A DNA stretch of 9,795 nucleotides, from NCBI GenBank assembly GCA_030693565.1, contig JAUYAJ010000088.1, positions 1 to 9,795 on the forward strand, in the 5' to 3' direction. Positions 1-6,669 of the stretch are shown here, in pieces; positions within the stretch are counted from its first letter, which is position 1, and every line of letters begins with the position of its first letter. The notes beneath the pieces were generated by a model. That model was given only the letters and a program-made list of their open reading frames with translations, did no database searches and was not told the DNA's origin. The position numbers were made by a program, and so were the translations under genes. Origin of the DNA: Rubrivivax sp. (GTDB lineage Bacteria; Pseudomonadota; Gammaproteobacteria; Burkholderiales; Burkholderiaceae_C).

Positions 1-1226
1 ACATCGGCGACGCCGGCCACCAGGGCCACAACCGTGCCGCCGCGATGGCCGACGACGATGAGGTCTGCGGCTGCAACGGCGTCAGCAAAGGCCGCATCAG
101 CAAAGCGATCAAGGAGCAAGGCCTGTTCACGCTGGACGAGGTGCGCAAGTGCACCAAGGCCAGCGCCAGCTGCGGCTCGTGCACCGGCCTCGTCGAACAG
201 CTGCTGATGGCGACTGCCGGCGGCGACTACTCCGCCGCGCCGACCAAGAAGCCGATGTGCGGCTGCACCGATCACAGCCACCAGGAGGTGCGCGAGGCGA
301 TCCGCAGCGAGAAGTACCTGAGCATCGCCGCGGTGCGCGAAGGCATGAACTGGCGCACGCCCGACGGCTGCTCGAGCTGCCGGCCGGCGCTGAACTACTA
401 CCTGCTCAGCACCTGGCCGAAAGAGGTCAAGGACGATCCGCAAAGCCGCTACATCAACGAGCGCAGCCACGCCAACATCCAGCGCGACGGCAGCTACTCG
501 GTGATTCCGCGCATGTGGGGCGGCGAGACCACGGCCGACGAGCTGCGCCGCATCGCCGACGCGGTCGACAAGTACAAGATCCCCACCGTCAAGGTCACCG
601 GCGGCCAGCGCATCGACTTGCTGGGGGTGAAGAAGGAAGACCTGCCCGCGGTCTGGAAAGACATCGGCATGCCCAGTGGCCACGCCTACGCCAAAGCGCT
701 GCGCACGGTGAAGACCTGCGTCGGCAGCGAGTGGTGCCGCTTCGGCACCCAGGACAGCACGCAGATGGGCAAGGACCTGGAGCGCGCGCTGTGGCGCATG
801 TACGCGCCGCACAAGGTCAAGCTGGCCGTCAGCGGCTGCCCGCGCAATTGCGCCGAAGCCGGCATCAAGGACGTCGGCGTGATCGGCGTGGACTCCGGCT
901 GGGAGATCCACATCGCCGGCAACGGCGGCATCAAGACCGAGGCGGCGCAGTTCTTCGTCAAGGTCAAGACCGCCGACGAGGTGATGGAGTACGCCGGCGC
1001 CTTCCTGCAGCTGTACCGCGAAGAAGCCTGGTACCTCGACCGCACGGTGCACTACGTGGCGCGCGTCGGCCTGGACTACGTGAAGAAGAAAGTGGTCGAC
1101 GACGCCGAAGGCCGCAAGGCCTTGTGGGCGCGGCTGCAGTTCGCGCTCGAAGGCGAGCCCGACCCCTGGTTCGAGCACGACAAGGCCGGCGTCGACCTGC
1201 GCCAGTTCGACCCCGTCAACCCCTGA
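1..1226 (+). CDS. nirB: Assimilatory nitrite reductase [NAD(P)H] large subunit, C-terminal half (5' end outside window)
   Basis: NirB reduces nitrite to ammonium in the cytoplasm using NAD(P)H, with electrons passing FAD -> Fe-S -> siroheme. The frame is open from base 3 and the ATG at 45 is internal, so this is the last ~407 residues of a protein usually 800-850 long; the N-terminal FAD/NAD domain lies upstream. Two BFD-like [2Fe-2S] modules come first: CGC (66-74) with CGSC (171-182), and CGC (258-266) with CSSC (369-380). A nitrite/sulfite reductase ferredoxin-like half domain follows, then the siroheme-[4Fe-4S] ligands as C-X5-C (717-737) and C-X3-C (CPRNC, 837-851). The order is that of NirB, not of sulfite reductase CysI. 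nirD follows after 23 nt. Family assignment is secure; the start cannot be seen here. Confidence 0.96.
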   Translation, partial: IGDAGHQGHNRAAAMADDDEVCGCNGVSKGRISKAIKEQGLFTLDEVRKCTKASASCGSCTGLVEQLLMATAGGDYSAAPTKKPMCGCTDHSHQEVREAIRSEKYLSIAAVREGMNWRTPDGCSSCRPALNYYLLSTWPKEVKDDPQSRYINERSHANIQRDGSYSVIPRMWGGETTADELRRIADAVDKYKIPTVKVTGGQRIDLLGVKKEDLPAVWKDIGMPSGHAYAKALRTVKTCVGSEWCRFGTQDSTQMGKDLERALWRMYAPHKVKLAVSGCPRNCAEAGIKDVGVIGVDSGWEIHIAGNGGIKTEAAQFFVKVKTADEVMEYAGAFLQLYREEAWYLDRTVHYVARVGLDYVKKKVVDDAEGRKALWARLQFALEGEPDPWFEHDKAGVDLRQFDPVNP

Positions 1227-1249
1227 AGCGCCAGCGCCTGGAGATCAGC

Positions 1250-1630
1250 ATGAATGACTGGAAACCGATTTGCCGCGTCGACGACATCCCGCGGCTCGGC
1301 GCGCGCCGCGTCGCCCGTGAACGCGGCGTTGCGGTGGCGGTGTTCCGCACCGCGCAGGACAAGGTGTTCGCCGTGCTCGACCGCTGCCCGCACAAAGGCG
1401 GGCCGCTGAGCCAGGGCATCGTGTTTGGCGACAGCGTGGCCTGCCCGCTGCACAACTGGACCATCGGCCTGGCCGACGGCTGCGCGAAGGCGCCCGACGT
1501 CGGCTGCACGACGCCGTTCGCGTGCAAGGTCGAGGCCGGCGAGGTCTTCCTCGACGCCGCCGAGCTCGCCGTCAAGGCGCTGGACGAGCTGGCGCCAGTG
1601 GCCGGCCCGCGGCCGCGCGCCTGCGCCTGA
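1250..1630 (+). CDS. nirD: Nitrite reductase small subunit, Rieske-type
   Basis: This 126-residue protein is the small partner of NirB. It is a compact single Rieske-like domain, the usual NirD length. The residues C46-P-H48 (in CPHKGGPLSQG) and C65-P-L-H68 (in CPLHNW) give C-X-H-X16-C-X2-H, the complete ligand set for a [2Fe-2S] Rieske cluster. The start ATG at 1250 is chosen because GGAG (1240-1243) sits 6 nt upstream and the protein then begins with the typical W-x-x-I/V-C entry of the family; the frame is open further upstream only as a shadow of nirB. Its TGA stop overlaps the ribosome binding site of the next gene, so coupled translation within the operon is likely. The last ~20 residues are a low-complexity Ala/Pro tail. 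Confidence 0.95.
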   Translation: MNDWKPICRVDDIPRLGARRVARERGVAVAVFRTAQDKVFAVLDRCPHKGGPLSQGIVFGDSVACPLHNWTIGLADGCAKAPDVGCTTPFACKVEAGEVFLDAAELAVKALDELAPVAGPRPRACA

Positions 1631-1640
1631 AGGCAGCGTC

Positions 1641-3884
1641 ATGATCTTCGGCCGCACGCAGCGCAAGCCCATCGCCATTCCGGCCAAGACGGTCAAGGAA
1701 TGGAAGTACTCGACCTGCAACTACTGCTCGACGGGCTGCGCGATCGAGCTCGGCCTGGGTGAACAAGGCCAGATCGTCACCAGCCGCGGCCATGCCGGCG
1801 CCGACGTCAACCGCGGCAAGCTGTGCATCAAAGGCTTGCTCGAACACGAACTGTTCGACTCGCCGGGCCGCGGCAAGGTGCCGCTGCTGCGCGAGCGCGC
1901 CCACCAGCCTTTCGCCGCCGGCAGCTGGGACGCCGCGCTTGACCGCACTGCCGAAGAGATCAAGCGCATCCAGGCCCAGCATGGCCGCGACGCCTTTGCC
2001 GTGGTCTCCACCGGCCAGCTGCTGACAGAGGAGTTCTACACCCTGGGCAAGCTGGTGCGCGGCCAGATCGGCACCAACAACTACGACGGCAACACCACGC
2101 TGTGCATGGCCTCGGCGGTGTCGGGCTACAAGCGCAGCTTCGGCGCCGACGGACCGCCGGGCTGCTACGGCGACTTCGAGCACACGCACTGCCTGATGGC
2201 CTTCGGCTCCAACCTGCCCGAGCAGCACCCGATCATCTACTGGCGGCTCAAGGAAGCGCTGGAGAAACGCCGCTTCCCGCTCATCGTCGTCGACCCGCGG
2301 GTGACGATGCTGGCGCAGTTCGCCGACATCCACCTCGCCATCACGCCCGGCACCGACACCGTGCTGATCAACGCGATGATGCATGTGATCTTCAAGGAAG
2401 GCCTGCACGACGCCGACTACATCGCCCGCCACACCCAGGGCGCGGACGAGTTGCGCGCCCTGCTCGCCGACTACGACCCGAAGACGGCGCAGCATGTCTG
2501 CGGCATCGACGAGGACCGCATCCGCACGGTGGCGCGCATCTACGCCAAGGCACCCAGGGCGATGAGCATCTGGACCATGGGCATCAACCAGTCCACCCAT
2601 GGCTCGGACGGCGTCGTCGACATCAACAACCTGAACCTGATCACCGGCAACATCGGCCGCCCCGGCGGCACCAGCTTGTCGATCACCGGCCAGTGCAACG
2701 CGATGGGCACGCGCGAGTGGTCGTCGTGCTCGGGCCTGCCGGGCTACCGCCAGCTCGAAAAGCCGAAAGACCGCCAGCGTGTGGCCGAGTTCTGGGGCAT
2801 AGCCGAAGCCTTCTTCCCGCCGGCGCGCGGGCTGGCGCAGACCGACATCTTCCCCGCCATCGAGACCGGCGAGATCAAGGGCTTGTGGCTGGTGGCCACG
2901 AATCCGATGACGTCGATGGCCAACCAGCCGCGCATCCGCCGGGCGATGGAGAAGCTCGAGTTCCTGGTCGTGCAAGACGTCTACGAAGACGTCGAGACGA
3001 CGCAGTACGCCCATGTCTTCCTGCCGGCCGCGGTCTGGGCCGAGAAAGAGGGCTGCCACACCAACACCGAGCGCCGCGTCAACCTGACGCGCAACGCGCT
3101 GCGGCCTTACGCCGATTCGAAGCCCGACTTCTGGATCTTCAACCAGATGGCGCGCCGCTTCGAAGATCGCAACAAGATCCACTACCCCGCCACGCCCGAA
3201 GGCGCGTTCGAGGAGATGCGCGAGCTGTCCAAAGGCGAAGGCCGCACGCTCGACATCTCGGGCATGAGCTACGACCGCATCGAGGCCGCGCGCGGCATCC
3301 AGTGGCCCTACAGCGAAGCGCGGGCGCTGGCCGACGAAGCGCGCATCGGCGCCGCCGACACGCGCACAGCGCTGCGCCAGGACTTCCTGGGCGACGCGCG
3401 CCTGTATGCCGACGGCGCCTTCCAGACCGCCAGCGGCCGCGCCAACCTGATCCCGGTGCGCTTCGTCAACAACAACGAATGCCCGGACGCCGAATACCCG
3501 TTCTGGCTCAACTCGGGTCGCGTCGTCGAGCATTTCCACACCCGCACGCGCACCGGCAAGATCGGCAACTGCAACAAGTTCAGCCCGACGCCCTACATGG
3601 AGATGAACCCCGACGCCGCGCAGGCGCTGGGGGTCGAGCACCAGAGTTATGTGCGCGTCGTCAGCCGGCGCGGCGATGCCGTGGTGATGGTGCAGCTGAC
3701 CCAGCGTGTCGGCCGCGACATGTTGTTCATCCCCTTTCACTTCCACGACTGCGTGAACCGGTTGACGCTGGGCTTGCTCGACCCCCATTCGCGCCAGCCC
3801 GCCTTCAAGCAGAACGCCGCCCGCATCGAAAAGATCGACCAGCGCGAGGCCGCGCGCCTGAACCTGGAACGCCGCAGCTTTTGA
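1641..3884 (+). CDS. nasA: Molybdopterin nitrate reductase catalytic subunit (NasA/NapA-like, cytoplasmic)
   Basis: A 747-residue member of the DMSO reductase superfamily that binds Mo-bis-MGD, predicted to reduce nitrate to nitrite. C26-X2-C29-X3-C33-X28-C62 binds an N-terminal [4Fe-4S] cluster, and K64 just after it matches the lysine that links cluster and pterin in this family. C155 in LCMASAVSGY is in the place of the molybdenum-ligating cysteine of NapA/NasA, and GCYGDFE follows as in nitrate reductases; formate dehydrogenases differ here. The N-terminus shows no twin-arginine signal, so the enzyme should stay in the cytoplasm. There is no C-terminal BFD-type [2Fe-2S] extension like that of Klebsiella NasA. 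ATG 1641 has GAAGG 7 nt upstream, overlapping the nirD stop. Position between nirBD and cobA supports assimilation. No flavoprotein NasB is nearby; the next gene is the likely electron donor. The gene name is by analogy; nitrate as substrate is inferred from motif and context. Confidence 0.88.
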   Translation: MIFGRTQRKPIAIPAKTVKEWKYSTCNYCSTGCAIELGLGEQGQIVTSRGHAGADVNRGKLCIKGLLEHELFDSPGRGKVPLLRERAHQPFAAGSWDAALDRTAEEIKRIQAQHGRDAFAVVSTGQLLTEEFYTLGKLVRGQIGTNNYDGNTTLCMASAVSGYKRSFGADGPPGCYGDFEHTHCLMAFGSNLPEQHPIIYWRLKEALEKRRFPLIVVDPRVTMLAQFADIHLAITPGTDTVLINAMMHVIFKEGLHDADYIARHTQGADELRALLADYDPKTAQHVCGIDEDRIRTVARIYAKAPRAMSIWTMGINQSTHGSDGVVDINNLNLITGNIGRPGGTSLSITGQCNAMGTREWSSCSGLPGYRQLEKPKDRQRVAEFWGIAEAFFPPARGLAQTDIFPAIETGEIKGLWLVATNPMTSMANQPRIRRAMEKLEFLVVQDVYEDVETTQYAHVFLPAAVWAEKEGCHTNTERRVNLTRNALRPYADSKPDFWIFNQMARRFEDRNKIHYPATPEGAFEEMRELSKGEGRTLDISGMSYDRIEAARGIQWPYSEARALADEARIGAADTRTALRQDFLGDARLYADGAFQTASGRANLIPVRFVNNNECPDAEYPFWLNSGRVVEHFHTRTRTGKIGNCNKFSPTPYMEMNPDAAQALGVEHQSYVRVVSRRGDAVVMVQLTQRVGRDMLFIPFHFHDCVNRLTLGLLDPHSRQPAFKQNAARIEKIDQREAARLNLERRSF

Positions 3885-3887
3885 GGA
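3883..3887 (+). promoter_or_regulatory. Ribosome binding site for the original start of the Fe-S/DmsC fusion gene
   Basis: GAGGA overlaps the nasA stop codon and lies 9 nt before ATG 3897. It is stronger than the AAGG (4099-4102) ahead of the internal GTG 4113, which argues that 3897 is the ancestral start and that the stop at 4014 interrupts a real gene. Confidence 0.7.
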
Positions 3888-3896
3888 ATTCCGTCC

Positions 3897-4016
3897 ATGC
3901 TGAACATCCGACTCAATCCGCGCACCGGCGAGGCCAGCATCACCCAGCCGGCGTTCCTGCCGACGGCCGGCGCGGCGCAGCGCGCGCGGCCGATCTGGGA
4001 GATCCGCACCGAGTAG
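3897..4016 (+). pseudogene. Amber-interrupted 5' end of the Fe-S/DmsC fusion gene (39 codons then TAG)
   Basis: Starting at ATG 3897, behind a good ribosome binding site, translation gives 39 residues (MLNIRLNPRTGEA... ending WEIRTE) and then meets TAG at 4014-4016. The same frame carries on with no further stop to 5861. The 32 codons between the TAG and GTG 4113 are coding-like: I count 27 of 32 ending in G or C, and the peptide (QAYAFLSPQDVPAINRYGQ...) reads as ordinary protein. A single base change, for example from CAG, GAG or AAG, would produce this stop. Read through, the protein would be 654 residues. It may be a true nonsense mutation or a base-call error. TAG ends rlmL and lptB in this window, so the codon is not reassigned here. 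Confidence 0.75.
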
Positions 4017-4112
4017 CAGGCCTATGCCTTCCTCAGTCCGCAAGATGTCCCGGCGATCAACCGCTACGGCCAGTCCATCGACCTCATCGAGCACACCCAA
4101 GGCAAGCTGCCG

Positions 4113-5861
4113 GTGGGCCGCTCGCTGCACATCAACGAGAACCCGGCGGTCGGGCCCAACCCGCAGCGCAACCAGCAGCACGGCTTTTACTTCACCGCCG
4201 ACAACTGCATCGGCTGCCATGCCTGCGAGGCCGCGTGCAGCGAGAAGAACGACAACCCGGCGCACATCGCGTTCCGCTCGGTGGGTTATGTCGAAGGCGG
4301 CAGCTTTCCCGACTACCAGCGCCTGAACATCTCGATGGCCTGCAACCATTGCGACGACCCGGTGTGCCTGAAAGGCTGCCCGACTGCGGCCTACACCAAG
4401 CACGCCGAATACGGCGCCGTGCTGCAGGACCCCGACACCTGCTTCGGCTGTGGCTATTGCACCTGGGTCTGCCCATACAACGCGCCCCAGCTCGACCCCG
4501 TCAAAGGCCAGGTCAGCAAGTGCAACATGTGCGTCGACCGGCTCGAGGTCGGCCTCAAGCCGGCTTGTGTGGCCGCGTGCGTGGGCAATGCGCTGGACTT
4601 CGGCGTCATCGAGACCGTGCCCGCCGGCCGCGAGCAGGCGCGGGTCGAGATCCCGGGATTCCCCTCGCCCGAGATCACGCGGCCCAACATCCGCTTCCAG
4701 CAGATCAGGCAGCTGCCCGACGAGATGAGGCGCACCGACTCGGTGCCGCTGAAGTATCACAAGGACGAACAAGGCCGCTACCGGCCGGCTGTCGACCCGA
4801 AGACGGGGCGGCAGCGGCACTGGAACCTGGCGCGGCTGAGCTCGCGCGAGAACCCGCTGGTGCTGTTCACGCTGGCCGCGCAAGCGGCCGCCGGCGCCTT
4901 CGCGCTCCAGTTTCTGGGCGCGCAAGCCGGGCTGCCGGGATTCGCCGAGTTCGCGCGTTCGGCGCTCTACGCGCCGCTGGCCTTGCTGGCGCTGATGCTG
5001 GTCGGCTTTGGCCTGTTCATGTCGACGCTGCACCTGGGCAAGCCGCTGCGCTTTTACCGCGGCTTCAACAACCTGCGCCACTCGCCGGTGTCGCGCGAAG
5101 GGCTGGGCATCGCGGTCTTTCTCGGCGGCCTGGCGCTGCACGTGCTGCTCAGCCTGCCGGCGCACCCGGCGCTGAGCGGGCTTGCACTGCTTGCGGCGCT
5201 GAACACGCCGCTGCTGGCTGGCGCGGCCACTGGCGCCGGCGCCCTGGCGCTGCTGGGCAGCCTCGCGGGTCTGTACTACATGATGCGCTGCTACCGCATC
5301 AAGGCGCGGCCGTTCTGGGACCACTGGCAGGTGGCGACGGCCTTCTTCGGCAGCGCGCTGTCGCTGGGCGCGACGCTGGCCGCAAGCGTGATGCTGCCGA
5401 CACTGGCCGGCAGCGCCGGCTGGCAGCCGGTGGCCGTGGTTTGCACCGGCTTGCTGGCGCTGGGGCTGCTGGTCGAAGCCATCGGCCTGGTCGGGCACGC
5501 GCGCGCGCTGGGCAGCGCCGAGCACGAAGGCGGGGCGTCGTTCTACGTCCAGACCACCACCTTCGGCCATACCTACCGGCTGCGCAACGCCTTGCTTGGC
5601 AGCAACGCGGTGCTGGCGACGGCTTTGTGCACGGCCTTGCTGCTCGGCGCGACCGGGCCGCTGCTGTGGCTGGGCCTGGGCCTGGCGGCGCTGCTCCTGC
5701 TGACCACCAGCCTGATCGGCCGTGCCCTCTTCTATGTGCTGGTGATCCCGACCACGATGCCCGGCGCCTTCTTCTGGAAGAACAAAGGCTTCGAGGACCA
5801 TGCGCGCGCGATCGGCCTGGCCCACATGCCGCAGGTCGGTGTGCTGCCGCTGAAGCATTGA
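4113..5861 (+). CDS. Fused four-[4Fe-4S] ferredoxin (DmsB-like) and DmsC-type membrane anchor; 5' end interrupted
   Basis: Predicted electron-transfer and anchor subunit for the upstream nitrate reductase. Counted from GTG 4113 (582 residues), residues 30-160 form a DmsB/NrfC-like ferredoxin with four cluster motifs: C32/35/38/42, C77/80/85/89 (CX2CX4CX3C), C110/113/116/120 and C137/140/152/156 (CX2CX11CX3C). All sixteen are cysteine. From about residue 247 comes a DmsC-like domain with about eight hydrophobic segments; STLHLGKP and CYRIKARPFWD are typical of that family, whose members oxidise quinol. Loops after segments 2, 4, 6 and the C-tail are rich in Arg/Lys, placing them and the ferredoxin in the cytoplasm. 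The original start is probably ATG 3897, cut off by TAG 4014. GTG 4113 with AAGG 10 nt upstream is the first usable in-frame restart, and it spares every cluster ligand. Domain calls are firm; whether the protein is made, and its partner, are inferred. Confidence 0.82.
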   Translation: MGRSLHINENPAVGPNPQRNQQHGFYFTADNCIGCHACEAACSEKNDNPAHIAFRSVGYVEGGSFPDYQRLNISMACNHCDDPVCLKGCPTAAYTKHAEYGAVLQDPDTCFGCGYCTWVCPYNAPQLDPVKGQVSKCNMCVDRLEVGLKPACVAACVGNALDFGVIETVPAGREQARVEIPGFPSPEITRPNIRFQQIRQLPDEMRRTDSVPLKYHKDEQGRYRPAVDPKTGRQRHWNLARLSSRENPLVLFTLAAQAAAGAFALQFLGAQAGLPGFAEFARSALYAPLALLALMLVGFGLFMSTLHLGKPLRFYRGFNNLRHSPVSREGLGIAVFLGGLALHVLLSLPAHPALSGLALLAALNTPLLAGAATGAGALALLGSLAGLYYMMRCYRIKARPFWDHWQVATAFFGSALSLGATLAASVMLPTLAGSAGWQPVAVVCTGLLALGLLVEAIGLVGHARALGSAEHEGGASFYVQTTTFGHTYRLRNALLGSNAVLATALCTALLLGATGPLLWLGLGLAALLLLTTSLIGRALFYVLVIPTTMPGAFFWKNKGFEDHARAIGLAHMPQVGVLPLKH

Positions 5862-5880
5862 CGGGCTGGAGTGAGAGACG

Positions 5881-6669
5881 ATGAACCGAACGACTGAAGA
5901 CTGCCAAGCGCCTTGCGTCACCCTGGTCGGCGCCGGCCCCGGCGACCCCGAGCTGCTCACGCTGAAGGCCATCAAGGCGATCCGGCGCGCCACCGTGCTG
6001 CTGGTCGATGACCTGGTCGGCGACGGCGTGCTGCGCTATGCGCGGCGCTCGGCACGCATCATCCATGTCGGCAAGCGCGGCGGCTGCCAGAGCACGCCGC
6101 AGGCTTTCATCCACCGGCTGATGGTGGCGCAGGCGCGCCAGGGGCAGCGCGTGGTGCGGCTCAAAGGCGGCGACCCCTTTGTCTTTGGCCGCGGCGGCGA
6201 GGAATGCGACGCGCTGCGCCAGGCCGGCGTGCAGGTGACGGTGGTGCCGGGCATCACGGCCGGCATTGCGGCGCCGGCGGCCGTGGGCATCCCGGTCACC
6301 GACCGCCGCTGCGCGCCCGGCGTCGCCTTCGTCACCGGCCATGCCCAGCCCGGCGGAGGCGGTGCAGACTGGGCGGCGCTGGCGCGCAGCGGGCTGACGC
6401 TGGTGGTCTACATGGGCGTCAGTGCTGTCGGCCACATCGTCCAGCAACTGCTGGAAGGCGGCCTGGCCGCCAGCACGCCGGCGGCAGTGATCTCGGCCGC
6501 GCACACGCCGCGCCAGCGCCAGCTGCGCTGCACGTTGGCAACACTGGCCGCCGAACTGCACACCAGCGGCTTGGCGAGCCCGGCGATCCTGGTCATCGGC
6601 GAGGTCGCGGCGCTGGGCGCGGCCGACATCGACGCTGCCGTGCCGGGCAGCCTCCTAGGCGTCGGCTGA
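5881..6669 (+). CDS. cobA: Uroporphyrinogen-III C-methyltransferase (SUMT)
   Basis: A 262-residue SAM-dependent enzyme that methylates uroporphyrinogen III twice to give precorrin-2, the precursor of siroheme and cobalamin. Visible tetrapyrrole-methylase motifs are VGAGPGDPELLTLKA (16-30), VVRLKGGDPFVFGRGGEE (91-108) and VVPGITAG followed by GIPVT. The length is that of the stand-alone enzyme: the dehydrogenase/ferrochelatase half found in CysG is absent, so siroheme synthesis must be finished by another gene product. ATG 5881 has GGAG 9 nt upstream, and the gene starts 19 nt after the DmsC fusion. Its place at the end of a nir/nas operon fits a role in supplying siroheme to NirB. Its 3' end overlaps the 3' end of the opposing rlmL by 15 bp. 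Family is secure; the choice of cobA over a cysG-type name is convention. Confidence 0.94.
   Translation: MNRTTEDCQAPCVTLVGAGPGDPELLTLKAIKAIRRATVLLVDDLVGDGVLRYARRSARIIHVGKRGGCQSTPQAFIHRLMVAQARQGQRVVRLKGGDPFVFGRGGEECDALRQAGVQVTVVPGITAGIAAPAAVGIPVTDRRCAPGVAFVTGHAQPGGGGADWAALARSGLTLVVYMGVSAVGHIVQQLLEGGLAASTPAAVISAAHTPRQRQLRCTLATLAAELHTSGLASPAILVIGEVAALGAADIDAAVPGSLLGVG

Noticed and set aside
45..47. ATG at 45 as the start of nirB.
   Set aside because: The frame is open to the window edge with coding-like residues (IGDAGHQGHNRAAA) before it, and it would leave NirB without its FAD/NAD domain. It is an internal methionine of a truncated gene.
4014..4016. Recoding of the amber codon (pyrrolysine or a reassigned TAG).
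   Set aside because: TAG is the normal stop of rlmL and lptB in this window. No recoding signal is visible and the position is not in a catalytic region.
2102..5884. A 1260-codon plus-strand open frame overlapping nasA and the DmsC fusion in another phase.
   Set aside because: Arg/Pro/Ala-rich shadow without domains. It crosses real gene boundaries, and the true phase is fixed by the cysteine motifs.
1572..5993. A 1473-codon open frame on the minus strand, antisense to nirD, nasA, the Fe-S/DmsC gene and part of cobA.
   Set aside because: Its product is low-complexity Arg/Gln/Ala/Val sequence with no recognisable domain, the expected shadow of GC-rich coding DNA. The plus-strand genes carry exact cofactor motifs.
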